Positions 1 to 12,999 of a DNA stretch of 64,000 nucleotides are shown here, piece by piece. Position numbers and translations under genes: made by a program. Below the pieces are notes generated by a model. That model was not told where the DNA came from. It did no database searches and saw only the letters and a list, made by a program, of their open reading frames with translations. Origin of the DNA: Nymphaea colorata (lineage: Eukaryota > Streptophyta > Magnoliopsida > Nymphaeales > Nymphaeaceae); the NCBI RefSeq assembly GCF_008831285.2, contig NC_045138.2:18075934-18139933 (forward strand), read 5' to 3'. Numbering within the stretch: the stretch's first letter is position 1; every line of letters starts with the position of its first letter.

Positions 1-1488
1 TCTCTTTATGTTACTATGCATTGGGGCCCCGAGATGACGTCTGCGCTTAAACTTCAACATTTGTAGGCCGCTTTTTATAATACACGGATTGATGTCGCCA
101 ATGCTTGAATTATCAAGTTTCAACCCAAGCAGTTGTACTAGGGCACTTCAGCCCGACATGTTACTAACTATATGACCCTTTAAATCTTGGCGGCCTTGAA
201 ACCAATTATCTGCAATATTCATAGGCCTTAAAAAATATAAATTAAAAAAAAAAATAATTTTTTTAATACATCGGCCTGCACGGGGCTGTTGGGCATATTT
301 GGCTTTTCATTGGCTGATTTTTTAAAGGGGAGCCATATCGGTTTCCATATTATATCCGCAACTTGCCAATAAAATAAAATTCCTATTGATCGGCGGAGGA
401 TGATCCGTACCAATATTAACAATACTATTATGAAAACTAATATCATTCTATATCTGTGAAATGCAAATTGGCAGCACTCTTAGAAAGAATCACGTACTGT
501 AGGAATATTTGAATCATACACTCTTTTTAGGATTGGTAAAAGTTTAATATATCTCAATGAGCAAAACCATCAACACAAACAACTTTCAGTAGGTAGGGGT
601 ATTTAATTTAATTTCATGAACTTATTCAAAACGAAACTGTTTTTGCAACTAAGCGTCCTGGGATATGAAATAGAAAAACTGTAAGGACTCTAGAAAGCAA
701 GATTTTCCACTATTGTTTCTTTATTTTGTTGAATTATGATTTGTGTTGGTGTATTTATTGTGCGACTAAACATAGAGTAATAAGAAAAAGTTTTTGAGGA
801 TGTTTGCTATTCTAAGTTTCATTATTTGTTTGCAGGTTTGATATTCATGGTTTTAAAATCAGACTTTGTCATTTCAACTATGACATCAAACACTTTTGTG
901 TCAGCTAAACTGTAAAACAAAGATCTTATCTATGTGTCATAAGTTTAACTGTAAAACAAAGATCTCATGCACGTGTCATATAAGGCATTTGGTAATAGGG
1001 ACACTGCATTCGGTGTCTTGTAAATGTGTTTCAACTGAATACATTCAGAGGTCATTTGGCAGCAGAGATACTTGTGAGTGTCCTATGAATCTGCCCCAAC
1101 GATTCATTCCGGGCACATTCTTGAACAAAAGTTCTACTATTTCATGAATCTTTGAGAAAGATTCACGTGACACTCATTGATTGCATATACTAATTAGTTA
1201 ATTTTTTTGAAGTGCTTACAACTTAACGATTTCAAGCATGTTACCAGGAAGCATGTGTGGGCAATATGTAGCAGTGCCTCTTAAATATTTAAAATTTTAT
1301 AACTAATATCTTTCAGTTAAAATTCTCTAGGTATACCCCTCTTGTTATCATGTTACAATGATGTATATTGGAAGCCATACAAGGGACTGAGTGCAGTACA
1401 TCATTTCATGTACATTTAAGGCTTCACAAACTCACGATAAAACTAAAAAATTCTGGAAAACATTAAGATATGGAAGCATGTAACGCTT

Positions 1489-1511
1489 TCTCTCTCTCTC
1501 TCTCTCTCTCT
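1489..1511. repeat. (TC)n microsatellite
   Basis: About eleven uninterrupted TC units are visible directly. Confidence 0.95.
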
Positions 1512-2145
1512 TCAATGTTGGGTAGCATGGCGCTTTCATGAACGGCATAGTGCATACTATATCTCATCAATATAAAGAAAAAAAGAAGAGCTAGCAGCAA
1601 TTAATGCATTTTGAATTATGTGAAAAACTGGTCTCTGATTCGGTACTGCATGACCAACAGAAGATGTCTTCAATGGTAAAGGACCTCCATATAGGGAAAT
1701 TAAATGAAAAATCGAAGTATGGAGAGTAGATACCATGAAAATTAGTCAGCCCCAATAATAACAAGGATCGTACTTGCACACGGGAAATTAAATTATGGGC
1801 AACGAAGGATGCAAGAGAACAAACCATGAAATCCACCTAATATCTTCCGCGTTTGCTTCACGCAACTATGAATCAATTCACATATTTTTTTGAGAATGGT
1901 TCACAAGACTTAGCTTTGCAAACGCAGATTTGGTTCATTTAAATATGAAATATTATGCAATTCGTCAATTCACAAGTTTTTACACGGGAGCAACTCTTGA
2001 TGATATATAAGAGCTTCAAGTCTGGAAAGGTTGTTTCATGCTGGAAGATTAAAGCTGAATTGATATTTCATTAGGTGTTTGATCCCTGTTTGCAAGATTA
2101 ATGCTACAGATAGAACATCCCATCTTTGCTGGGCAATGAGTGGAG

Positions 2146-2440
2146 CCAACTTGAGTTTAACTGAAAACTTAAGCTTATAAACTCATCGAATTTGAGTTAC
2201 AAGAATTCGACTCAATAAACTCGAGTGACCTTGTTTAGTCTATGTTGTCTTTTTTTTTTTTCTGTGATTTCCAAACTTAACACTAAGTCTAGTAAAGAGC
2301 TTAAACTGAGTCGAGTGTGAGCTGGAACTTGGTGTATCCAGTCAAGCTTGAGCTGACCTTGTATGCTCCCGAGCAATATATGAGTTAAGTCAAGCCAAGT
2401 TGACTGAGCTTGAGCTCGATTCGGCTTGTGCACAGCCCTA
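2146..2440. repeat. Dispersed repeat with GAGCTCGAG motifs, ending CAGCCCTA
   Basis: The segment contains repeated gagct/gagctcga/ctcgagtga motifs and ends in tcggcttgtgcacagcccta. The same kind of sequence, with the same terminal block, ends at 12,991 and at 32,210, so it is a dispersed repeat family. No coding capacity is evident. The left boundary is approximate. Confidence 0.6.
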
Positions 2441-4454
2441 CTTGCTACGAACATTTGAGTCACAAGGAACGGACTTCCCACACAAAATGTGTAGTGTCCG
2501 TTCCTCGCTGTTTCAAGAATGCAGTGTTCTTATTTGGTGTTTGCATGCACCCGTGGATCCAGTGCTGGAACGCCGAGGGCATTCATTTCATGAGCTGGGC
2601 AGTGTACTCATGTTCTCTTACCATTCTACGAAAAAGTTTCAATGTTTTCGCTAACCAAAGAAACCTGCCGATGTACAGTACAGGTAGAAGAGAAATCTGA
2701 ATCTTTTCGCATTAATTTGTTAATGTACATCGTCTTCTATTTCATAAAGCAACGGCACCCATATGGCAGACAACGTGCATAAAGGCTTTAAGTATGAATA
2801 ATAATACCACTGCTGCTTAGAATAAATGTGACTTGGACGCGAACATCTCCAGACAAATGTTTCATAAAGGTACATTTTGTTTTACGATCGCACATGCAAT
2901 TGATGTTAGCAAATAAACACTTATCTAGGAATCATGCAAATGAAACCAGTGATAAACTCAACCAAGCTGCAAAATTACATTTCTTTCACTAATTGGGAGA
3001 TAAAAATGTGCATTGGTAGAATGATGGTGGTTCATGGTTGTGATAATAATGCAGATCAATAAGCTATGATAGCTCAACATAGATGGTGAAGTGGCAGCTT
3101 AGGGGCCTTTTAAGTGTAAGGATGTGCAAAAATTAAAGGGTCTTTTCCTGTTACTGAAGCAGCAGGAAAACTTTCTTGGTAGGCTATACATGGAAGATCA
3201 ATACCAATAATGCTGCCCTGGGTTGCTTTTTGAACACCAAAGGTGTGAATTTTAGGTGTAGTGATGATCAATACAATTATCAACCGTCATTAAGCGCATT
3301 ATCCTCATTTAGCTGAGTTGCTTGGATCATCTTGATTTTTGAAGTATCGTGTTAGACCCTAAACTAGGGAACCAATGGTTCAGATGTAACCGATTCAAAT
3401 TCAAGCAGTTGCATTCCATCAGGGTTCAGATCAAATTAGTAATATTCTAACGTGTATATGGTATTATAGGCCGTTTTTTTTTTTTTTCTTACTGAATGTA
3501 ATGGGTATTAAATTTTGATGGACATCCAAATCCAGTTACCTGTAGAAATTTGGATGTGGTTTTGTATTTTATAAATACTCAACTTTGTATACAATTCCAA
3601 GATAAGTTAAGCAATATCCAAAATAGTCACATTGCGTTATCTACCACAGAGGCACAGACTGTCCATGTGGCCGGTGCCCTCACTCCCAAGGTCCATGCCT
3701 GCTTAGGCTTGCACAGAACGCAGTCTATGTAGATAGAATTTGGACTCTTCGACTATTTTTCTGACTGAAAGATCAACACACTGCAGCAATAATGAGGTCT
3801 ATTAGATCGAATCTGCTAAAAGGTTTATCGGCAAGATAAACTACCAATGTTCAATGAAAGCAAAACTGGATTTGTAAAAGAAGAGTGATGGTGAAGAACC
3901 ATTTCATATTGAAACTAATTTTTCTTCTTGTCCATTGGAAAATGATCAGAGAAGTATGAAGCAAAGAGAAGAAAACGCAGAGGAAGCCCTTCTCCTCCCG
4001 TGTTCATAGGAACACTTACATGGGACATGTGTCCCAACTACATGTCAATCTGGGTCGGCTGTAGGAGACAAATATGGCATGCGAGCGTTAGGAAACAAGC
4101 AGCAATCACATTATTTTCATGCCAATCTCTCCATCTGTGACCATAATTTGTATCGAACAGAAGAAACAAGGGCATTCCTTCCTGATCTCCCCTTGTAGCT
4201 GCCTGAAAAAACGACATTAATGAAGGTATTTAGTAAAAGCATTTATGAATACAGAAAATCATCCAGTAGGATAACCTAGATATACTAAAAAGTCCCAAGT
4301 ATTTGATACATAGCACACATTTCGGACATGCATTTACACAATCTAACAAAATTTAAGTTATTTAACACAAGGTAAACCAATGCTTATGGAATTATCGCAG
4401 TTGACTTCCTTATAAGAAAATTATCCCATGCACAAGCTTCAACAGTTTTTGGCT

Positions 4455-4670
4455 TTCAAGAAGATATCAATTTTGTAGAAGATATCAATTTTGTGAAACC
4501 ACAAGAGCATACATAAATGGAGCATATGGTATCGGTAGTCATTGTCAATTTTGTGTACTTCACTAATTCCGCTAATCATTATATAATCCATCAGAGAAGA
4601 CATAAATAGAGCATCTTGTATCAGTAGCCATTTGTCAATCTTGTGCGTTCTGCTAATTTCGCAAATCATT
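4455..4670. repeat. Local tandem duplications
   Basis: An 18-bp unit (agaagatatcaattttgt) occurs twice at about 4,459-4,494. A diverged 70-bp unit follows, at 4,511-4,580 and again at 4,600-4,670; both start with acataaat and end with aatcatt. Such short duplications recur through the window. Confidence 0.75.
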
Positions 4671-5689
4671 CTCACTTAAAGGTAAAGCTCAGATACGTCG
4701 GAGCAAAAATGGGAAGATCCAAGCAAGATCCCCAGTGCGAAGAAAAAAGATTCAAGTTAGAGCGAAGAGTTTGAAGCAAGATTCCCAGATGGATTGGGCC
4801 ACAAGAATTCAGAGGTGTTAAGCTTTAAGATTTTGAAAACTGAGAACTTTCATCTCCACTGTGATGCAAATACCGTAGGACGGAAAACACATCAGTTCCA
4901 ACAGAAAGTTGCCAGAAGATAGGATGAAAAACATATCAGTTCTTTATTTCCTGTTAAACTGACCTTTTTGTGTGGAACTTCAGAAAAAACATGCTGCTTA
5001 AAGTTTACTATCATAACTGAGTGAGTTAAGGGCTTCAATTCAAATCCTGTGGATGTTATGCCTCAAAACCCAAACATCTCTGTCTGATTTCAAAGCAAAG
5101 ATTTGAGTATGAGCTAAAATTAAAATACCCGATACACAGGCTAAATGATTTCTGTTATCATTCATAAGATTCTGCATCATTGAACAGATCACAAGGACAG
5201 CAGGAGGTGGATTGGTCCCAAAAGATATACGTGAGATATTGCACTTCCCTACTTTTCTTATGTCTAATCCCATTCACTCTCCTAACTTGCCCCCCGCATC
5301 ATCACACAAATGCAGGATTTTGGTGATAAAATGTGCCACTACATGAGCATCACTTGAAAATGAACAAGCAACTTTAATTCAACATCTGTAAAGCGAAGCT
5401 TGAGAACAGATCAACAAAGGAAAGCCAATAAAGATGGAGCCGCTTGACTTCTTGGGTCGAAGAATATCATCTTTCAGTGAACTCATACCAAGCTATCGTC
5501 TACAGCTTCTGAAACAATGGCGTAAACAAGCAATGAAGCGTCTGAAGCGGGAAAAGGAGGAAATGAATCGACATTTTTTTAAACAAAGCCCACAAAACAA
5601 GAACCCAACAAGGTCATGTCTACAATCTCCAGTCCAAAAATGGGAACTCTCTGAAACCAGTTCATGGATGTAATTCAACAAGAAAGGAG

Positions 5690-8600
5690 TTTCATCTCCC
5701 GTTACTGAAGATTACAATAAAAATGATCGACAGGAATTAGTGGGTACTCCTCTTTTGGCCCCAAATGGCCTAGCCGTGCCCCACTGTTGAAGGAACAGGT
5801 TACCGGAAATTGGTGAACTCCGGTGGACGACAGCAAAGCGGGCGGATTCTCGCAGAGGTGCAGGGGCTAGCTACAGTTGTGCCTTCTCTGAGTTCTCTCT
5901 ATTTGCAGAGCTAATACAGAAAGGCAGCTTAGTTAAGAAAAACTTATCGCGCCTCTGGTTAGAATTGTCTAGTTCTTCTTGAATCGCTAGAGAGGATTCA
6001 GCTCCAATTTTACCTCAAATTGATCAGTTCAAGCACACCTTGGATAGGAAGTGCATCCTTGGGTGGTAGAGTTCGAACTTAGGTCATTAAGATTTGAAAG
6101 TCATCAGACCTTCTCCCATCTAATTACAACCGATCAGACGAAATCAGAGTTTTTGAGAGATTTGATTACCCAGATCATAGACCTTAAATCCATGGCCTAA
6201 GCAATTTATGGATTTCAGAATTACAATCTTAGTATGAACCTTTTAACGCATCATTGAAAACACCTGCGTCGAATCTAAGATTAGAGGCAATTAAATTCCT
6301 CCGAAGGGTCGAACGATGTCTAGATTAGTAAAAGTACATTTTATTAAATTTTATGTGGCAAGTCATAAAAAATTCATAATTTCATCGTCATCGCTGCTTT
6401 CGTTGTACCACTTGGACGTCGGACGTCCCATCGAGAGTCTTAAGCAAGGTAGCCTCAATCACGATGACTCTATTCTGGAATGGAATTGCAGTTATATTAA
6501 CATTCCATGAATTACCATATAAGTACAATTATATCCAAAGCTAAAGTAATTTATATGCTGGCATAACAGACGGTGCTAATAAAATATAACTCTTATAGCA
6601 AGTTATAAGCCATCCACTCAAATTGTTAATATGGGATTCACATTAAATTTTAAATTGTATGAATCGAGAGAGATACATGTATCTAAATTAAGTCCTGAAA
6701 CTTCAGTCACATAAAGATACTTTTTAACTAAAATTGAACATGAAAATGCGTTCGTGCACTATTTGTTGTAATTTATAGGACATGCTTAGCTCAAGTTGGT
6801 CTTGCAGAAAACTTCTGCTTCGGCAGTCAATCTCCCAGCCGTTTTGCTTTGCATTTGAAGGGTCCAAGATTTTTTGGGCAGTCTAGAATTGCGACACTAT
6901 GAATTGGTTCACTTCTGCCAAGAAAAAGACCCGAAACTTCAGTCACCATGAATTGTCCCCATTACTTGTGTTAAGAGTAGTAACTTCGGCATAGGGGCAG
7001 GTGCGGGTACCGTGTGGGCAATTTGCCACATACACCCACAAAACATACTTATTTTTATATTAGCATTTCAGAGAAATTTTCTTATTTACATGCTAATGGC
7101 CCCTAAAAGTTTCAAATTTATTACTAACGAATAGATTCAAAGATGGGAATGTTTGATCCAAATCCAAAACCGTCATTTAAGCCAAGATCTCTCTCCCTCT
7201 CTCATGCCGATGAACAGACATTTGTGTCACAAAAACACGACCAACCACATAAAATCACAACTTTTCCACTTCCATTTGGGTCTCAAATAAACGGGACCAA
7301 ATTCGTGAAATCACAACATTTCCACTATTACTGAGAAATTTGGCTATGAAGCAAAAGTTTTGCCTCATTGGTGGCAATGCACTTCCAACATTAAACAAGT
7401 CAGTCCACAGTATAAAACGTATATGACGGTTAGTTTAACCATGGTTAACATAACTTGAAATAGCAACCCAACTTTGGATGTGAACAACATGTCATATGGA
7501 CTGTCTCGTAATACAAACGGGCAAACTTCATTAAAAAAAAAATGAGCCACAACAAAGGACGAACTGAAACAGTGTTCAGTAGCTTCATAATGTTCTTTCT
7601 GCAATTTTAATCAACAGACGTCAGCTGCAGTAAGTTGCATGACATGACATATATATGGTCCAGAGCACAACACGATGTGAGAGTTCGAGAGGAGCCGATA
7701 CGGTAGGTTAGCAAGTGACAAAGCCTACTGAGATTTGGTCAAGTTTGGCTCGCTGTGGGCCAAACTTGGAGTCAGCCTTGTCCCATCAATTAACACAGAA
7801 GATTTTTGGGTACCATAGAAAAATTGTCGACATTACTACGAAATTCTTGGATGAAGTGTCCGATTTCTCTTTGGATAACAAAGGGAATTTGATCAAGGGT
7901 TCATACAGACTGTTTGGAAATACGAAACGCCGTTTGGTTGACAGACACTAAGCCAGTTTTTGGCAAAACTGGGAAAGAGGGAGAGAGCCCGAGCTCCTCT
8001 CTCTTCTCCTAGGCATGCAGTTAATTCTAGAGGAGTATGAAGCCTGATCTCAATTTTAATATGTTTCCCTTAATGGATGTTGGAGGATTATGGAGTGTTC
8101 ATCAAGGGAATTATTGTAATTTTCTACTATTGTGAATTTACCTTGTTTTGACTCCTTTTTGGATGAAGTTAGCATATCTTGTAGTCATCTTAATCGAAAG
8201 AATTGAAGTTTAGTGTGGCCAAGCAGAGCGGAGGGAAAGGGGAGCGGAGGAGCCACGGCCCTCCTCAAGTTTTGGAAATTTAAAAGTAGTTGTTAAATTG
8301 AAAAAAGAAATATTTGGCTTCAGTAAAATTTTTGAAAAAATAAGGGTTGAATCCTGTTAAAACTTTTTATTTACTAGTTGAACAATTGTTCTGCCCCTCT
8401 AAAGATGAAATCTTGGCTCCATCCTGAGTCGGAAGACTTTTGATGTTTCTAGACTTTTGATGTTTCTGTATCACGCAAATCCTTGTGTCTTGTAGTTACT
8501 TTTCTTCAAAATCTCAAAATGATAAGAGGGCATCATCCTTTGGGTGGTATGGAGGTTAACAACCCACCACTTCAAAAAAATTCTAAGGCCTTCATTTCCC

Positions 8601-9900
8601 TCTCCCCCCAACCCCCACTCCTTTGCCTCAAATTTTACATTTCAAAAGAATAGCACCTATGAGAATTGAAAAAATAACCTGTCTTCTACGCACCTGCCTG
8701 CATGCCTGACCAGCAAAGGGTGAAAAAGCATCATTCTTGACAGTTAAATTTACTGCAAACTTACCATCGAAAAGAGGCATATTGCACAACAGAAATAGGT
8801 GTGGCATCCCATTTTATCTCGATTCTGAAGATAGTTGATTCATCCTCCTATTCGATCATAGACCTAAAACAGCTGATATGAGTGAGTTGTGAAGGGCATT
8901 GAGATGCAAACCCTGAACCAGACATCAACATATCAGCACAGAAAGTACTTAAATGTCAAGAATTTGGTCATCCGCTGCCGATGCTGAATTCTTACAGTGT
9001 GGTTGGGAAGTAAATGGACAACATTTATATAGAAATCTAACAAAATCGCTTGATGTGAAATATATGTAAGGCTTCAATTGGATCATGACAACCACACTTG
9101 ATGTAGACATTCTCTTTTAGTGGAATGATTGCATTTGATGCAATAAATATGGCAAATTCTTTGCTTTATTACCAATGTAGAAGTACCAACCAAATTCTTG
9201 TGGCTCTGAAATTATTCCGATTAGATATTGATATCGATGGCTTGAGCAGAACAACCAGAAAGCTTCAAATTAAAGGTCTACAGAGCAGTGGTGGCGGTCC
9301 TTTTGGAATATTCTTCAATGAACATCATGATCAATTGATTTGAAGCATGTCAGCCTCGAAGCGACTACAACTGCCAGCCTACAAGTCCTAAATTGCTTTT
9401 TACTAGCACAGTTGCTAACTTTTAATATTGGTATATGAATCAGTTAGCATATTTCAGTAGTACTGTCTCTCTCTCACACACACGCATCTGCAACAAGAGA
9501 ATTTTAGTTAGGTTTCTCCATGTGAACTGATCAAATTTGTGGGAGAGATTTATATATCTGTTCTTTTTAAACAGTTACTGTTTTTGAATCTTGGAGTGCA
9601 CAAGTTTTTTGGGGAACACCCATTACACACATGGGCACCTGTACGCATGCGCATGCACATACACACAGCGGCCTAGATAGGAATAGAAAACTCTTGGTTT
9701 TAGGGGCACCAGTATGTATAAATGAATAAATCAATTAAAGCACCAATATGAAAATAAATGTTCTTTGTGAGGTTGGTGTGAGCAACTCTAGGCTGGTTGT
9801 ATGCATATGCCAGTGCACCATTCATAAGCCCATGTGTATGACATGTACCCCGACAATGGGTTAGGAGGACACATGTTATGCATCAAAGACTATGTATGGT
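5690..9900. other. Gene-free intergenic DNA
   Basis: No gene is supportable. Open frames here are short and unrelated to any family I know. Fragments of the dispersed GTGGCGGAGCCA / GGTGTGGGCAA repeat occur near 7,005 and 8,250. A small directly repeated unit (gacttttgatgtttct) sits near 8,440-8,470. About 5,760-5,880 is locally GC-rich without a recognisable product. Confidence 0.55.
9668..9805. repeat. Fragment of dispersed ggtGTGGGCAAC repeat
   Basis: The run caatatgaaaataaatgttc followed by ggttggtgtgagcaac resembles the corresponding parts at 11,604-11,690 and 22,770-22,830. It is probably a decayed copy of the same non-coding element. Boundaries are approximate. Confidence 0.45.
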
Positions 9901-9919
9901 GCACCCTGATGCACATAAT

Positions 9920-9936
9920 TCTCTCTCTCTCTCTCT

Positions 9937-9989
<53 letters not shown>

Positions 9990-9990
9990 A
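9920..9990. repeat. (CT)n-(GA)n inverted microsatellite
   Basis: A run of CT repeats (9,920-9,936) is followed after a few bases by a longer run of GA repeats (9,939-9,990). The two arms are complementary, so the tract can fold into a hairpin on one strand. Confidence 0.9.
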
Positions 9991-9999
9991 TTACCTATA

Positions 10000-12300
10000 C
10001 CTTCTTATATGTGGTTCCACATCTGCACACACACATCTACACATAATATATGTGTCTTGATGTGAATCTGAATGCATGCTTCATGTGATCAAGAATGAAA
10101 GATATTCTAGGTATGTTGTGTTCAAATTAGTTTTCTCAATGCCTGGTGTTACTCTTTGAGATCAAACCCAACATTAATTTTTAATACCTTGGCATTAAAT
10201 AATGAATAGGTAGTCTGAGAAAAAATAAAAAAAATTCTGGAATTTTGCCAGGGAAAGGCAGACAGAATGAACTCTACAGAGGAAGCATTTGGAACAATTT
10301 AACTTGCAGAAGAAATGGTGCTGCTCATTCCCTGGGAAAGATGGAAAAGACCCAAGAATCTGACTATTCCCACTCTTAGCCAAGCTGCTCTTGTAGGCCT
10401 TACAATTGCTGAAGGATTTCACTGGGCCTTTTCTGGTGTTGGATTGTACTCCACCCTAGAAGTAGTCTTTAGGAAATGAGGTTTTGGCTCTGGAATTTGC
10501 AGGCTTATTGGTAATTTTAGAGAAATTTTTAAAAAGTACCTAAAGATTTGATAATAATAAATAAAGATTTGATAATAATAAAAAGAAAGACGCACCTACT
10601 TTTTCAATATTATTACAAACCCACCCATGTTTTGTATATCGTTAACTAAGAATTAATAACATTCTCTCATTGAAACCCAATGCTATCACTACTTAGACTA
10701 ATGAGACAAATTATTGATTAGAATATACTTAATCATAAAACAATTGCGTTATACAAACAATATGATTGTTTCATATTCCACTCTATTCAAATTAATTACT
10801 TTTTTTTTCAGTATCAAAATTAGTCTGGTGAATGCGTCAACTAACAAATAACATGTCCATCTTCCGGTGTAATGATCGGAAGAAAAATGTCAATAAATAT
10901 TGAACTATGCCTGCATGGTTGTGTCTACGTTCAAATGGAATAGGAAGACAAATTTTACCAATTCGAGATCCGAAAGTTTCAGCAACCATAATTATGACCT
11001 TGTTTGGCTGCTTTAGGTAGTTAATGAGCTCATGGCTTTCACGATCTTTATAAAGAAGTAAGGTTTCCTATGACCTAGGGAAAAAATATTTATACAAAGC
11101 ATAAAAGAAAAATAGAAGTAAACATAAGGGTTTAGGATACTTTCATGCGAAAGAAAAAAATGGCCTGGAAAGGGTATGTTGCACTGATTTAGGCCAATGG
11201 CAGGTAGGTGACTGGTCATTGGTTCAAGTTGCGTGGGCGCCAACTCTTTTTTTGCCAATAGGAGGGAACTAGCATGCTAGTTAACATAAATTTCACACCA
11301 AACACCAATGCAGCACTGGAGTTTGGAGGCACCGATACAGAGGGAGGGAGGGGCCTTTTTCTCTTCGCTTGGTTATGAGATACTCTTCTTGCTCACTTAA
11401 AAACAAGAAGCAAAACCCCCAACTCTAAAAAAGCGACCCATCTTTTGATATTGCTGACCTATATAAGCTTAGACTTGGTCATTCCTGGTGAAAAACCATG
11501 CAGCCACCCTAGAAAAGCTACCGTATCCAAATGTTCATAGAAGATAGTAGATTAATAAACCAATTGACAAGGGGCACTCCACAAATAACTAAGAGGTACA
11601 ATACAGTATATAAATAAACCAATTGTTGGAGACCACAAATGTGAAAATGAATAAAATTTTAGGGCTGTGTGGGCAAGTGCCCACACATGATCACATGTGG
11701 CCCTGCCCCTTCCATTTTTTAATTCCTTTTTGGGTGAGCTAAAAGCCCTCTGGACGAGCCCTTGTCCTTGCTTCCCGGGCTTAATGCTCCATCAAGTGAA
11801 TGGTGTGAAGACAATTGAACACTGTCAATTTGGCCCCTTGTTACATCTCATAAGGCCCCAAATCATATTGCCTAAGAAAATTATATTAGCAATGCGTCTC
11901 TTTCCACACAACTGGCCAACTACGATATGCTTCTTGATATAATTTTCTATGCTTCTTGTTATAATTTTCAATTAAAAGATGTGAAAATAACCTTTTTCCC
12001 TAGTCCAGAAATGACCATGGTTCGATTTGATTCAGTCAAATTCTACACAATTTTATAAAACAATATATATATATATATATACACTAGATAATTTGTAAAA
12101 ACTTGCCAGAAAGCAAAAAATTTCATTTCAACTGATCCATCGTTGGAATCCGCTTTCAAAACCTGAAGCATCTCTTTGTTGTTTCTTTTATTTATTTGTC
12201 TATATTTTCAAAAAACAGACCATACGCCCTGAAGGGACAAATATGTCATTAAAAAAGTCAAGAGGCAAAACCGTCCTTGAACCGCCTCTGGTTCACAATT
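10000..12300. other. Gene-free intergenic DNA
   Basis: No gene is recognised. The stretch holds a two-unit direct repeat around taaagatttgataataata (10,541-10,581), a repeat fragment ending in gggctgtgtgggcaagtgcc near 11,690, and a TA run at 12,063-12,080. Confidence 0.55.
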
Positions 12301-12612
12301 TCGCCAGACAATTTCACCGGACTGTCCTCAAAGGGGGCCCAGTCGAAGACGTGGAGTCACTTTATTGGGCATGTGGCCCCAGAAGCGGGGCCCAGAGTAT
12401 CTTGTAGATTGTGAAGTGGGGCCCGCAGCAGCCTTAAACGCTCGGGCCAAGCTTTCCCTTCCAGAAAGCCGCACGGGAGCAACCCTTGGGAAAGCACAGC
12501 GGGGCCCACCAGTCTTTTGGGCTTGACCTTTTTGACTGACGAAAAAATTACAAAGAGGGGCACATTCTTCTTGGAGACGGACGAGCGTGGGGCTTGCTTC
12601 TTCGGGCTCGCT
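12300..12612. other. GC-rich island with open frames on the minus strand
   Basis: This block of about 300 bp is much more GC-rich than its surroundings. It carries two overlapping minus-strand open frames, at 12,328-12,618 and 12,357-12,563. Neither resembles a protein family I recognise. It could be a transposon fragment or a decayed gene exon. It ends where the dispersed GAGCTCGAG repeat begins. Confidence 0.4.
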
Positions 12613-12991
12613 TGACAAAACTTGGCTTGTGTTCGACTAGTTTATAAACAAGTTAAGTTCAAGCTTACAAAAATACTTGAAATGATAAGCGAATCGAGTT
12701 AGAGTTTTAGAAACTCAACTAGTTTATATTTTATTCGACTCTCAAACCGGTACTATGTCAAAACCGGTTTCTCAGGTACTATGTCAAAACCGGTTTCTCA
12801 AGTTACACACGTTAACGTTAAATGACTTGACGTCTAAACAAGTTAAATAAGTTAAACGAGTTGAGTTCGAGCTTGATTTGTATATTTGAGTCGAGTTCAA
12901 ACTTGTTATAAATAGCTCGAGCTCGCGTGTTTGAGATGAGTCAAGCTCGAGTTGGCCAAGCTCAGGCTTGACTCGGCTCGTGTGCAGCCCT
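12606..12991. repeat. Dispersed repeat with GAGCTCGAG motifs, second copy
   Basis: It is rich in gagct, ctcgag and caagct motifs and ends in actcggctcgtgtgcagcccta. It shares this terminal block with the copies ending at 2,440 and 32,210. It contains a perfect 26-bp tandem duplication (12,749-12,774 and 12,775-12,800) that includes the palindrome aaaccggttt. Confidence 0.65.
12749..12800. repeat. Perfect 26-bp tandem duplication
   Basis: Two identical 26-base units starting ggtactatgtc and ending tttctca lie directly adjacent. Perfect identity implies a recent event. Confidence 0.9.
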
Positions 12992-12999
12992 ACCTCCCA

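Larger units (their letters stand above)
1..4438. other. Gene-free AT-rich intergenic DNA
   Basis: I see no supportable gene on either strand. The longest open frames are under 100 codons, overlap each other on opposite strands and match no family I recognise. The stretch contains a TC microsatellite near 1,489 and a dispersed GAGCTCGAG-type repeat ending at 2,440. The first 450 bases have a slightly different, more GC-rich character with interrupted frames, possibly an old transposon edge, but no diagnostic motif is visible. Confidence 0.6.

Noticed and set aside
5434-5673. Plus-strand 79-codon open frame with a basic, coiled-coil-like segment
   Set aside because: It has a reasonable ATG context, but there is no recognisable family, the opposite strand is equally open, and no neighbouring exons are seen.
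7715-7951. Plus-strand 78-codon open frame
   Set aside because: It reads protein-like in parts but matches no domain and stands alone in repeat-rich DNA.
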